From contig OZ022257.1 of the NCBI GenBank assembly GCA_963978905.1, positions 26,923,274 to 26,987,273 on the forward strand: a DNA stretch of 64,000 nt, in the 5' to 3' direction. The notes under the pieces were generated by a model. That model worked only from the letters and a program-made list of their open reading frames with translations, was not told the origin of the DNA and made no database searches. Source of the DNA: Trichostrongylus colubriformis (taxonomy: Eukaryota; Nematoda; Chromadorea; Rhabditida; Trichostrongylidae). Shown here one piece after another: positions 22,560 to 34,445 of the stretch (position 1 is its first letter; every line of letters begins with the position of its first letter). Both the position numbers and the translations under genes were made by a program.

Positions 22560-22815
22560 GGGGTTGAAACGAGGACATAACGGTGGGTGGCTCGAATCGA
22601 TAACGTTTGATAAGATTCGATAAGCGGCGTCAAAAGGCGAGCGTCGTTAAATTCGTTTCACCTTTCGGGTCGATCCCAGAGCGTTGAAACTCATATCTGT
22701 TTCGAGGGGTGGGTTGGGGACTTTGATGATGGGTGATAGAAATTGATAACGGTTGATACGATTCGATAGGGAGCGTCGGAAGGCTAATGTCGCCAAGTCC
22801 GCTACGCTTTGCCAC
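22560..22815 (+). repeat. Two diverged direct units with GATAACG-TTGATA-GATTCGATA motif
   Basis: GATAACGTTTGATAAGATTC plus GATAAGCGGCGTC (about 22600) is repeated as GATAACGGTTGATACGATTC plus GATAGGGAGCGTC (about 22745). Each is followed by an AAGGC..GTCG..AATTCG/AAGTCCGC..CGCTTT string. The spacing is about 145 bp. The repeat class is unknown. Confidence 0.5.
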
Positions 22816-23320
22816 CTGGTAGTGGAATGTTCACTTTCGCAGGTATTGCAGGATGCGTTGACCTCAACTGTGACTTTTCAGAACTGGTAACACAGAAGCT
22901 ATATGACATCAAGATACGAGCTGGATTTGTGCTGGCAAGGCAATTGATTGATTCTTTCATACCGTGCCAGCAGTAATACTGAGCATTTTAAATTCCAAAT
23001 AAAAGGTACATGTTTACAAAAGCGATAAGCGTCGAGGACTAGTATATGAAACCACCTCCAATGTGATGCTCAGCAAGATGCTACCATTCGATGCAACTGA
23101 ACACTAAATTAACGATCCATTAAGTATCTAAACTCTCAAAACTGATCACTTCAACCAAATTGTCAAAAGATCAGTGGATAAACCCATTTCATTGCTGATC
23201 CATTTACGCTAATCGTCGATATTTTTGACAAGCGGTACGGACCACTGATTTGGACAGTGGAGCGATATGCAATGGGTAATGGCTAGACTGTCGTCACCCA
23301 ATAACCCAACGCCTCTCACA

Positions 23321-23554
23321 ATGTGGAGCTGTTCGCTGGTTTTTTGCGTTGTCGGTTGTTCACTATCGACCATTTCCCCTCTCCATAATTCTATTGTGTT
23401 ATTCGCACAGCACGGTGCAATAGCCCAACTCGTCCATTATGAGGCACATCCCGAAATCGATAAACCGATCTCTTCTACAACTTTCAAATTTTCTGAGAGA
23501 AATCCCTTCGATGCCCATGATCCTCAATTATCATTTCTTTCCGATACAAACTAA
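23321..23554 (+). CDS. Candidate small ORF with hydrophobic N-terminus, unrecognised
   Basis: A 77-codon frame begins MWSCSLVFCVVGCSLSTIS, which could act as a signal sequence, and ends KFSERNPFDAHDPQLSFLS plus DTN. I see no family match, no clear splice acceptor before it and no strong polyadenylation signal. Chance is a serious alternative. Confidence 0.2.
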   Translation: MWSCSLVFCVVGCSLSTISPLHNSIVLFAQHGAIAQLVHYEAHPEIDKPISSTTFKFSERNPFDAHDPQLSFLSDTN

Positions 23555-25984
23555 TCTTTAAAGCCTTATAGCTAAAGCTTCTTTATGAACTACCCTTTAG
23601 ACACAGCTTCCTATGGAAGCGGAAGAGTCACCAGAGCTCAGCACAAAGCAAACTAAGTTTTATCGCCAGTAGTGAGTAGGAAAAAGCAGAATCGAAAGAG
23701 TTATCTGTCTGTCACGCGTGTGGAAGTAAAATACAATTAAATGAGACGATTTGAGTACGAGTTCGCGGTATAGTACTTCGAAGCGGATGAACTCTCCCAA
23801 TTTCTATGCGTATAAAAAAGCTCATTGGGAAGCTTGACATGCTCTCCCTCGAATGAAAAAAGACCGAAGAAAGATCATGGCCTGGAATGAAAAACACAAG
23901 GGTTGGGGGGGGGGGAACTTCGTCGTGAAATCCTGCTATTCTCTCATTAAACAAACATTTACATTAGACAGTAATCTCCCACCGCCGGCCGAGACCATGG
24001 AATTCCAGCAGAGCACCTCATGACCATCATCTGCAACGAAACTGCAAAAAGGTGGCCCTGTTCGAAAAAGTGGATGCATTACGAGATTGTTGAAGACTAT
24101 AATGACATAAGAACTTTCGCTGTGTCGCTCTACTCGCCACGTTACACAAGTAAGCTCGTACTTCCGCATTAATCAACTTGCTGTGCTTTCTTCTCACCTT
24201 CTGGCAGCTCTAATGTACTTAGATGGGTACCAGGTTCTTTTGATACTGTATGCTGAACTTGGTCGTAAAGTATTTCGCTAGCAATGTAGCGGAAGAAGCA
24301 CATTTCACGAGATGAGTGTGCACAGGGGAAACAAGATGACATCCTCTTTCATATTTGAACCAAGTGTATCAAGATTTGTTGTTTTCTTGCAGACCTTCTC
24401 ACCCAGACACCTACTCACTCACATGAGAAATTTGAGAGGATTAGTTAGCAAAGCCATATGGCGCAACACATTTAACGGTTGTTTGGTGAAAGCGAATCGA
24501 AAGCCGCCTTCTCTTACCATGTCACACAACCAGATTCGAAAAATGACCTCCGTTTCAGCCAAATCGTGCCGTTATGCATGGCTCAGCTTGGCTGAAACAG
24601 AGAGATCAACTGGTGCGAGCTGTTGTCTTGCGTGCTGGTCAGTCAATAGTAGCATTTGTGGGACTGAAAAGTACTTGGCAGACAGTCCGCTGTTGCGCCT
24701 CCGACTGAACACAGGACAGTTCGAAAAGTTATACCGTTTCCTTCCTCATCAGCCCGACAGAATGCCGCAGAAATTCCATATTTGAAATTAACGATAAACG
24801 AAATTAACGGGTCTAATTTCGTTGCCCTTGGTAGAGCTCAGAAAAAGGGCAGCACCAGCAATAGGCAATGCGTGACAGGGCAGAGCCTTGAGCATAGTAT
24901 CAGGATTTCATAGGTTTTGCGACATCTCTGAAATTGCTTGCGGTTCCGCTGCTTTTGAACTTTATCAAGTTCCAATTACCACAAAGTATTAGAGCATACT
25001 TTGATGATTCCCTAAATGTGCACACGAGGTGGCTTCGCTGCATTGTAGCAAGATCCAGATCAAGTTTACAGCCCCGTATTTGAGCCCAAAATTCATAACA
25101 GGTGTTTTCAGGATCCCTAGACGGGGAATTACCTGTTATTCCTATGCCACACTCGGTACTGATGCCATGTATCACCCGTCAGTGTCTCGCTGTTCCACTA
25201 GGTCAGGCGGCGCGCATCTTATTGCTCATCCACCCATAAGGAGGATATCCTCAGAAGCTACAAAGCGAATCCGAAGGTTGCCATACTAGGGGTATGAGCA
25301 ACCTTACTCTACCAAAACGGCAATCGACAGACCATGAAGTGGTCATGGCTCCGAGAAATTGTAGGCACTTGGGCACCTTACCAACTCAATGAGTCACACA
25401 GGACAGCAGTGGCTAGCAAACTGTGTTAACTATGAAAAAATGCGTTAAAGCTACTATGGTGGTGGAAATCGTGTCTGTATCTGGCAGCAGCTAGATTTCA
25501 GAGCAGATATATTTCTTCCAGATTTTCTCAGGAATGCCGCAACCGAGTTGTACCAGGCGGTACCACTCTAACAACCAGTGCGATTTGTCTTCCAACATAC
25601 CAAGCATACCAGCACGTCGAAAAGATAAGGCGGCAAAAAAGAATGAAATTTGGAGTACCCCCTTCTTTTACGTATTCCCTTATTCTAGGATGTTCAGAGT
25701 ACTATTTGATTAGAAACTAACGCTATTTCCAAGGACGCAGACGGTTGAGTATGGAGAGAAAGCTTGAAAGGTGAGGTGGACGCTTTGCCGCTTTACCGCG
25801 AATGTCCTTTTGGTCAACTCTTGGGCGATTAATCGCGGTCAGACCTGAGTTCAGGCAGACAAAAAGATGAGATAGAGTCGACTAATGTAGGTACTTATAA
25901 AACAATGAATATATTGGCCTAAGAATAACTTCCCGCGAATTTTTTGTTCTTAATTTTCACAATGTTCCCTTCATCTTTTGACAC
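23555..25984 (+). other. Intergenic, no supported feature
   Basis: A 157-codon plus-strand frame at 24312-24785 is the longest here. Its translation shows no domain, signal peptide or splice context. A GGGGGGGGGG run occurs at about 23905. Otherwise I see nothing in this stretch. Confidence 0.4.
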
Positions 25985-26880
25985 AGCTCATACGTGTTTT
26001 CGATAAAGCATCTTCTGCTCTACAGAACGCTACTATCTTTTTCCAATTCCTTCAATTGCCTGATATTTATAAGGCTTGGAAATGAAGTAAGCCGAAGGCA
26101 AAAATTGGCACTCCCGACATTTCATCTTCCTCGTCTGCCATCGAGATCAAAAAATGTATGTTCACATGTTTTCGATAGCGCTTTTCCAACTCCACAGGTT
26201 AGTACTGCCCTTTATACTCGCTCAACTTTTTCTTTGCTGTTTTTTAGACTCACAAATGCAGCAAAAGGTGTACTTTCATTATCTCCTGTTCCTCGCCTAC
26301 CATTGAAATTCAAGAGAATATTCATGAATGCATTCCACAGAGCTTTTCTGCTTTACGAGATGAGGCCACCAGTCTTCTGAACACTTTCACACTTTGATAT
26401 TCTTGGGGCTCAGAAATGGGTTGCGCAGTAGAGGCCCACCCGCACTTTTTTCCGCAAACAATTGAGTTATAAAACTTTTATTGTACTGTAACAGTAGATG
26501 GGTCAGCGACGTTCTTCCCTCATTCAATTTCAACTGACGTGGAAAAGGTCAGCTTTTTTGGACCACGATGCGCTAAAAGTGCAGATTTTTCCCTACAAAT
26601 TACTCCGTTTCTAAACCTTGAAAATCACATGCAATCATGCGATCAAAAATAAATGCAACCGTGTAGTAGAGCTGAAAAAGCTCTATCGAAAACATATGCG
26701 CACACATTCTTTGACCTCAATGGCACGCGAGAAAGAAGAAATGTTGAAAGTGCGAATTTTAGCCGTCAGCTTATTTCATTTCCAAACCTCATATATAATA
26801 GGAAATCGAAGAAATTGCAAAAACAGATAGTAGCGTTTTGTAGTGCAGGAAAAGCTCTATCAACACATACACAGAGGGTA
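25985..26880. mobile_element. Foldback element C with about 190 bp arms
   Basis: The left arm (about 25985-26190) contains CGATAAAGCATCTTCTGCTC, ACGCTACTATCTTTTTCC, CCTTCAATTGCCTGATATTT and TGTTTTCGATAGCGC. Its inverse appears in the right arm (about 26675-26880) as GCTCTATCGAAAACATATG, CTTATTTCATTTCC, GAAGAAATTGC and ACAGATAGTAGCGTTTTG. The centre also holds a further diverged copy (26230-26360). Short ORFs cross it. A solo arm lies at about 21636. Confidence 0.55.
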
Positions 26881-26956
26881 CCGAAAAAAAAGATTTTATT
26901 CGTGGCTCACTTCCACTAGATATGCAAAACAGAGGGTAATGAAAAAGCTGAAAGTG

Positions 26957-27820
26957 TTAGGTTGTCCCAAAAGTCTTGTAGGATTTTTCCAAAAAAATCA
27001 ATAACTCTTGTTTACTACAAGGCAGCTCTAGGCGGTCCAGAAGTATGGTAGAAGGTTCTCTAAGCATTCTAAAAAAATATATATATTGACCCACCAGATT
27101 CCGTGGAGAGAGCTACAGTGCCTGTAATCGATACCCACCCAACACGCAGTGTCATCTACTATGAGTGGTCTTGCGGCACCTAAGCGGCGGAAGCTTTCGA
27201 CTCCATCAACGCTGCATTGGGCAAGGGATGTGTGAGCTACGAGACCGCGCGCCGCTGGTTCATCTGCTCCAGCAACGGCGAGATTGACATGGAAGACGCA
27301 CCACGCCCAGGACTACGCTACTTTTGGGGCGCGGAAGGAATGCTTTTCCAAGTGGTGCTGATACAAGGCGAGATAGTCACCGCTAGCGTATGCACCCACC
27401 AGCTCCAGCAGCTCGCCGTCGCTGTTCGGGAAAAGCGCCGGAAAAGGTCCGCGGTCATCCTTCTTCATGACAACGCCAGCTCCCAAATCGCGAAGAGTAC
27501 TCAGGCCAAGCTACACGAGCTCGGCTGGGATGTCCTGCCCCATGCGGTTCCTCTTCAGACATTACCCTCTCCATCTATCACCTTACCCATGCTCTTGGAT
27601 CCTTCTTGGCTAAGAGAAAGCTTGTTGATTACGACTTGCTTGCAGAGGCGATCCTGACTTCTTCGACTCTCAGAACCCAGAGCTCTGGGAAGCCCATGAG
27701 GTGGCAGAGTGTTGTTGATAACAATGGTGGATATGTTGATGCCTAATTGATGTATGTTGGAAGAAAAAATTAAAAAGTGATAATCGAAAAAAATCATACA
27801 AGACTTTTGGGACAACCTAA
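26957..27820 (+). mobile_element. Mariner-family element of a second type, 864 bp, internally deleted
   Basis: The termini TTAGGTTGTCCCAAAAGTCT and AGACTTTTGGGACAACCTAA are inverted, with TA at both ends. They differ from the 899 bp family except for the shared TTAGGTTG tip. The interior has a transposase relic. It is inserted in another DNA element, so it is the younger of the two. Confidence 0.85.
27217..27780 (+). pseudogene. Mariner transposase remnant, second family
   Basis: The frame from 27217 reads GKGCVSYETARRWFICSSN, then GEIDMEDAPRPG, a typical mariner N-terminal end. It continues directly with YFWGAEGMLFQVVL, so the segment that normally holds the first catalytic Asp has been deleted. 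LLHDNASSQIAK carries the second Asp position. The frame ends at 27657, but a C-terminal match (FFDSQNPELWE) continues after a shift near 27655. The PYSPDLAPSD-type motif is replaced by VPLQTLPSPS. It is non-functional. Confidence 0.75.
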
Positions 27821-28415
27821 TATGGAATGGTCCTCTCAAAGTAAGAACAGCTGTGGCTCACTACTGGAGCCTTTAGTCGGCATAGTCGGGCTATAGAGCA
27901 GGTCCGCCTACGACAGCAGAGCCAGCTTCCGTGGGAGGTCTCTCGTGGAAAGCTTCCTGAGGACTGAGTCATCGGTTCATAGAAGTTAGAGAGCTCTCGC
28001 TGCTTGGGCAACGCTGCTATGATCCAAAATGTCATTTTTCTGCCTCAAACCCACCTCCGTGAGGGTTTCAGTGGAAATGTCAGGTTTTGGCTCTTGGAAA
28101 CGAAGGATGTTGGTAGTCTAGAAAAAAGGAATACTCAAGGACACCACCCAATATGAATCCTTTCAGGTACGCAGAGTTCACCGACCTCAGCGAGGTTGTG
28201 AACAAAGGTAGCGAAATCTCGGATTTTGCGAGTTGAGGTGACACACCGTAAACATTCGGAAGAAGCTCCTGATACTGCTCGTGCAGAAGGCTGTAACTGA
28301 GTTCGGTGACAGTGTGAGGTATGCTCTCGATTGGGTGATGGGGAATTCGCAAAGTTCGACTAATGAGGTGTTGAAAGTAAAGGGAAAAAGTTACTTCTTC
28401 TAGCACCCCCTGTAT

Positions 28416-29084
28416 AAACTTCTTCGAAATGTGAAGAGAACGTTGCGAAACACAGAGAAAGAAAAAGGGCGGGATTACTACTTCCAAGGCAACTGTGTGA
28501 ACACTGACATCTCGTCGTAAGGTCTGCAGACAATAAATCATTCCGTACATTCCGGTAACGTGTCTTTCAGGGAAGAAAGTCACGATCATTTGGAAAGATT
28601 AAAAAGTGCGTTCAAAGTGCACATTCGCAAATCTAGAAATTATTTTTCCCAATGAAATCCCACTATAGTATAATCCAACGGCACCATTATTCAACACCTT
28701 GCACCTATGGCATGTTAGGGTCACCGTCAAGGTTTCTGAGATCCGAGCAGAACTCGGCATTTATAAACTACCATGAAGAACTCATAACAAAAGAAATAGT
28801 CATGGACCATAGAATCACATAAATAAAGGATGAAAGATAAAGTTCTTCGGCGTTAATCAATCCCTTTTTGGGATACGCCGCACGCTCTGGTTCTATTCAG
28901 AATCATGGTGGCTGGTGAATGTGATGTGGCCTATAACGACTTGCGGTGGGCAGTATGTGCGAGTCAGTGCTTTTATGACAAGTCTGGTTCCAGTTTACCG
29001 ACCCCGGAGGGATGGAAGGCTTGGCTGGCGTGGGCGTTGATCCCCGCCCCGTGAGAGTTGAATGCGCGCCACCTGTCATTTCAC
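28416..29084 (+). other. Intergenic, no supported feature
   Basis: I see no exon-like segment with splice sites and no clear repeat between the DNA element ending at 28415 and the hairpin at 29085. Confidence 0.35.
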
Positions 29085-29163
29085 GGGTGTATATCACTAG
29101 GACAGAACCGTCGCGTGGCCGTGTTCGGCACGCGACGTTTCTGTCCTAGCGATATACACCCTC
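29085..29163. repeat. Near-perfect 79 bp hairpin
   Basis: GGGTGTATATCACTAGGACA (29085) pairs with TGTCCTAGCGATATACACCC-type sequence (to 29163). Inner arms GTCGCGTG / CACGCGAC close a loop GCCGTGTTCGG. A broken copy lies at 5290-5375. It could be a very short MITE or a structured RNA; I see no flanking gene. Confidence 0.6.
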
Positions 29164-32100
29164 ATTTCACCACCTCCGTAACACGTAAGAAGGTGTGGGA
29201 AAAATTCGAGATCTGTCAGATTTACAGAAAAGCAGTGCGTGTATGTTTTTTGATTCGGAACTGTTATAGATTCGGACAAGATGCGAGTGTGCTGAGGTAT
29301 ACCCACATAAGACGGAACTTTGAAAACCGAACCTTGTTTTGATTCCTTTCAAAGGCACATTGATGAATTGAAGCGCTAATCTATAAAATAAGAGTGCTTA
29401 GCAATGCGCCAGTAACGGAAATCTAAAAGAAATTGTCAAAAATGGCAGAAATAAGCCTCCCTGACATCTGGGCTTGTGTGAGATTATCGAATGAAAGTGA
29501 GTCTTTAGAGGCACGCTTCGTGATTACCAGATTACGTGCTTGCCTCTCCGGTGCAGTTAGATCCTCGGGTAACTGTCCAAGCTTCACCTTTTTAGACACC
29601 CATGACCTCACCTCACGCCGTCACACCAACTAGAATGCATTCCATTCCCAATCACCCACTGAGACCACACCTGGCATTGAGCGGAGCATCTTCCGACATG
29701 ACATTCACGTGGAAAGAGACTTATCAGCGGTTGCGATAAGACGAGATAAGACAGGAAACCCGGTGTATGTGACATCAGGAGCACGAACCAGATAATATTG
29801 TGAATTGTGAGCGATACCATCATGCAGGACTCGTTTCCAAGCCGCAGTACTCATTCGAAGAGTGTGTTCACGGGGTCCTCTTTTCTACGAGTTACCATGT
29901 TTCCGTTCGTTTTTGTTCTCTGGTAAGTTAATAAGCTTTCACTTTTAGCAGTGGGCGCGAAAGAGTTCACATCTGATCGCGAGAGGCGCCACATATTTGT
30001 TCCCGCTGGATGATATCATGAAACTCTGCCACCTGCTTCCCCATTCGAACGTTCACTTGCTTCTGGAATCTCTTCCTTAACGTATCCTCGAATCACAGGC
30101 CTGCTCTGATACGTTGCTGTCACCGCCCTGTAATCACTTCGGAGTGGGACACGGTGTTGTTCTGGTTTCTTTTATCTAAACGCTCCAGAAACTCACACTT
30201 ACGCCTTGGAAGGAACAGCCTACGTTGCTGTGGGTAGAACTATGAGACGTGGAAGAGGCTGCAGTACTTCAGTGTGTCCTGTAAAGTGCCCTTAGAGGTA
30301 GTAAGGAGGGCGATGAGGGAAAGTAGAAACGGGAACGTTCAGTGAATGAACAACGAGCTCGAAAGAAATTATTCATTGCGAAAGTCTCACCGAAATAGCG
30401 CGCTTGGTGCCTTCACCGTGTCTCATCAGACTTCTAGTTCGAGTTGCGGCGGTGGCCCCTCATCGCCTGCATCTACCCTTGGCAGCTGGTGATGCACAGG
30501 GAGCCAAAGGGAAAGAGTGGAAAGGCGGTCCTACTTCTCGCGTTTCTGGCCATTTCATCCAATTCCTCCTTTGCTGTTGCACCACTTAGCGCCTCGACAT
30601 TCATATAGCATAATTGGCCAAAATTACTTCTTTCCAATACCTTCAAAGCAAAACGCCAGATTCTGCAACAGCGGCATTCTGATCTTCCATGCTAATCATA
30701 TTAGCCTGATAGAGCAGGAAAATTATCGAGCATAGCGCATTCATGATTTTCGTGTGCTCGTGTGACAGCTGGCAGCGCAAGGGAGCATCGTGCCATCAGT
30801 CCATAAATCTAAATCCAGTTCGTGCCTATGGATGCCTTCATGGATAGATGAGATAAGATCGAGGTCGCGATAATGGCTCGAAAAATGGAAATTACAATAA
30901 AAAGGATGCATGCCAAATATAATTCAAAGTGCCATTCACCGATGTTTGATCGATACTATTAAAGTCGTATGTAGCTTCTCTAAAGAGCGAAAAAGGTCTC
31001 AGAATCTCTGTTACTGAGCTTTGTAAAACTGTGATCGTATTGTCTTTTGGTAGCTGCCATTTTGTCGTTATATGAATTCTTTCACAATTTTTTTACCAAA
31101 GCGAATTTCGGAATACAATGCGCCTCCCGAGGTTTCCAGTAACTCTACAGTCCGTTTTCTCAATTGCTTTTCCGTCCATGGTTTCCGGGTCGTGTCCTCT
31201 AAAAATCCCCCGCAGTCAAAGCACATGAAGCAGAATTAGGGATAAGGTTTTCGGCAACATGCACACGAAGTGTGGGTTGGTCTACATGTGTTTGGACAGG
31301 ATGCGCTATGCGCTCGCATGCTATTGGGTCATTCCATAGGTAATGCCCTTTTTCAAACGAACTTTTTCCATTGGAAATGAAGCCTGCGAGTTTTGCAGCA
31401 TTACACATATTGTTCGAAAAAGATCCCAGTGCTTTACAAAAGAAGGTTGCTCGGTTTTTGAGAAGGTTAGATATTGCCGATTTTCATGCTGGCGAAGAGT
31501 AGGTCCAGCAGACAAAAATTGACCGAACCGGCAATCAGTTTAAACACTACATTTCACTCCAAGAAAATCGGCCATTCATGTGTCCCGTACTTAACCCCGA
31601 CCTCTTCTGCAAGGTCCACAACTTGCTTGATGGAGAAGTCGAGTCGTTCTTTTCTGTTTTCTGAAAGCGCTAACGTTTGTCCAAAATGAAAATTTTCCTT
31701 ATCCATTGCGCAGCAGTGTCTCATAAACCAATTGTTAGAGTTTCTCCGCTCTATCAAAAACGAGTTTCGTTTTTGTCCTGTCTGCGATTCATAATGAATT
31801 TTCGATTTGTGTGACAGCGGGTCAGTTGGCTATATTGCGCAATTCATAATTCAACAGAAACTCAAGAAATCTGGTCGATGTTGTTTCACAGGCCCTGCTC
31901 ACTACCTCTTCTCAACATTCAACCACTCTTTCAGCGGAGTAGTTAAGCAAATTCTCTTGCCATGATTCGACGAATTAGCCTGGAATCGCCAAGTTGTGGT
32001 GGCATAACCAAATTCAAAAAAAGCCGACATGACTGTTCAAAACCAATCGGTAAAACATATATAAGAGGTTGGGGCTAGATACGAGGCACATAATTGATTG

Positions 32101-32296
32101 ATCTTTCCTGAGTGAAAGATCATGTTTCAATTAATTGCCGATGCGGTTAATTTTGTCGACTAGACCAACAACTTCGCCGGCTTGGCAGCATTACGACGCA
32201 CAGAAAAACTAAGCAAACTATTTTGTAGACAGAGGAATTTCTTTCGAGAGGTATGTAAAATGGTGCACAAGCTTGTAACAAAGAAAAATCTTTGTT
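29164..32296 (+). other. Intergenic, no confident gene
   Basis: The only coding-like segment is on the minus strand at 31554-31757. It includes MDKENFHFGQTLALSENRK, then DFSIKQVVDLAEEVGVKYG, and is charged and amphipathic. It has no splice or family support and stops shortly after. The rest shows short ORFs only and small palindromes such as TTGATCTTTC..GAAAGATCA at about 32095. Confidence 0.3.
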
Positions 32297-32911
32297 CAAA
32301 TAAAGCGACATAAATGGCTAAAACGGACACTTTCTTCAAAACGTCATAACTTCGCTCAGACACAACTTTATTTGTCGAAATGAAAACCATTCGAATCTAC
32401 ACAACCTTGCCCGATCTGGTAAAGAAAATATGCAATCATGATAAAATTCTGGATTGCGAAAAATAATGAAGTCAACGATGGTATTTTCAACATGCATCAC
32501 CCAGGTTTGCATCGAGAACCGGGAAAAAGTGGTAATTCGTCAGAGATAGGTCTGAGGAATAAGGGGGGTGAGGGAGAGTCTCGATCAGTTATTGCCGGGT
32601 GACTTGCGAACTGTGGGGTTTTGCGTTGTTTTGCGCACCCAGTAAAAAAATGATGCAGTTAGGCATCGAGCCTCTCCCTCACCCCCCCCCCCCCCTTATT
32701 CCCCAGAGCTATCGCTGACGGATGACCACTTTTTCCGGGTTCCCGATGCAAACCTGCGGCATCCAGAATTTGATCGTGATGGTATATTTTCCTTACCAGA
32801 TCGTTGGCAAAATTCTGTAGATTCGAATGGTTTTTATTTCGACAAATAAAGTTGTGTCTGAGCGAAGTTATGGCCAATTACGTTTCGGCCATTTATTCTG
32901 CATAGACCTAA
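32297..32911. mobile_element. Foldback element A, copy 2
   Basis: The right end GGCCATTTATTCTGCATAGACCTAA matches copy 1 at 17122-17146 (quoted here across the 20-base limit only by position; key part TTTATTCTGCATAGACCTAA). The arms pair through CTCAGACACAAC / GTTGTGTCTGAG, GTCAACGATGG-type sequence and GTTTGCATCGAGAACC / GGTTCCCGATGCAAAC. The left terminus is decayed (only CATAAATGGCTAAAACGG), so its start is approximate. It keeps about 67 bp in the right arm that copy 1 lacks, and has a CCCCCCCCCCCCCC run near 32683. Confidence 0.65.
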
Positions 32912-33791
32912 TATGTACTACCATGGGAACATCTTAAAGGCACAGCTCACGATAATCTTCGTGGTTCATCACGCTCAGCTCTCAGCGAAACCATTACGGC
33001 TGCAAAATACTGTGAGAAAACTTAACTACTGTAAATGCATCGCAAACTACAGATCACAAGTTAGGTAACAAGAAACTTTACTTTATTCACGACAATGACG
33101 GAAAACCCATGATTTTTCCGTCTTTTCTGTTATCTTGCTTTAAGGTGCTGCGAGTAAATTGGAAATGGTACCAATAGAAAGCTCTGCTCATGCGGATTGA
33201 AAAATTTTGTGGAACTTTTACTGTTTTTCACTCTTAAGGGACAATTTCAGAGATTTTAGCAGATTCTGCTTTGAAAACCGCAGGCGCTGTTCTACGCGAC
33301 GAGTTCGCAAGCGCCGCACTTCGACTGCGAGTTCCAAAACAAAATTTTAATATCTGAAAATACCCTTGTAATCGAGAAAAGTATGAACCCGCAATCATTT
33401 TGGTATTCCTCATGTTAGGATTGGGCAACTTTGAACTGCAAATTGCCAAAACTGAAAGAGAAACTGAGAATTTTAGAAAATACTTTTCAAGTTTAACATG
33501 TCTTATCGTAGGCGCATCTGCAATTAGAGGTCGAGAACTGCCAGAACCTTTCTAACGACCTAGTACAGGCAGCGCAAAGTCATAAGAAGGGGCGATACGA
33601 CGCCACCTGCTGCTGTACGATGTAATCAACCTGTTATGTAGCAGGTGGCCGAGAACACATTGCCCAATGATTATCCTCCGTGAATCCAAACATAGAGCTC
33701 GATCGTGTTCCTCATATGCTAGAGGAAAAAGAAGCCAATAAACGATTTTCTTTTTCATACTCCCTAGCTTTGTGGAGAGCGGTTTTTTCAA
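32912..33791 (+). other. Intergenic, no supported feature
   Basis: I see no exon-like segment, tRNA or clear inverted repeat in this stretch. Confidence 0.35.
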
Positions 33792-34445
33792 GATGTCCCT
33801 CTTTGCATGTTTACGACGCCCTCCTCCTTGTCTGACTAGTTTTTCGATTGTTTGCCGGTTGTGCAGTGGAGGAGCTGTGTATGGACGCAAAACTCCTGGA
33901 GGTTCGACTTCCTGTGTATATATGGGAGCAAAGCGAGCGCCTTACATTGCAAGAAGATTACTCCTCTGCCAGGTGTCAAATCGGAAATCTCTATCATAAA
34001 ATGCGCCAATGAAAAGAGAATCTTGAGAATTGTAAGACCAGTTCACGCAACCAAGCTCGACCCTATTGATTGATTCTCTTTCAGTTTCCAAGTTTGTTTT
34101 GGAAAGTTTTTTCCCAAAAGGTCTTTGTCGATTTCGGTCTGTTTTTTTAGAATCAACACTGAGAAGCTGTGAAATCAAACCTTTTTACTTCAGATTTTGA
34201 TTAATTCTCATCAATTTGCTGTGGCACAGTCGGTTCACATGTTACGTATATTACAAGCATATATCGGTGGCTTCGACTTTTCTACTGATCCCCTTAAGAT
34301 GAGCCATGATAAATTTGAACATTCAAGGAGGCTTCCTCCAGGAATCTAGCGCACGCACGCAGCTACTCCACGGCACAGCCGGCAAACAATCGAAAAACTA
34401 GCAGCCAAGGACGAAGGCGTCGTAAACATGCAAAAAAGGTCATCT
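33792..34445. repeat. Inverted repeat with about 95 bp arms (foldback)
   Basis: TTTGCATGTTTACGACGCC (about 33803), CTAGTTTTTCGATTGTTTGC and CGGTTGTGC recur inverted at 34360-34436 as GCACAGCCG, GCAAACAATCGAAAAACTAG and GGCGTCGTAAACATGCAAA. The arms enclose about 460 bp with no recognisable gene. No target duplication is evident. Confidence 0.6.

Larger units (their letters stand above)
26869..28415 (+). mobile_element. GGGGGTGCC-family DNA element, copy 3, split by a mariner insertion
   Basis: The left end ACAGAGGGTACCGAAAAAA, followed by TTCGTGGCTCAC, matches the inner side of the 18644 terminus of copy 2 (GGCACC..GCCCACGGCTCAC). The right end is TAGCACCCCCTGTA (28414). The mariner at 26957-27820 sits at a TA. 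Without it, the two parts (about 88 + 595 bp) align in order with the 745 bp copy 2, including AAGCTGTGGCTC / ACAGCTGTGGCTC and GGAAGCTTCCTGAGG / GAAAGCTTCCTGAGG. Confidence 0.7.

Noticed and set aside
24312..24785. 157-codon ORF as a gene
   Set aside because: No domain, signal peptide, splice context or repeat match. Length alone is not enough in 64 kb read in six frames.
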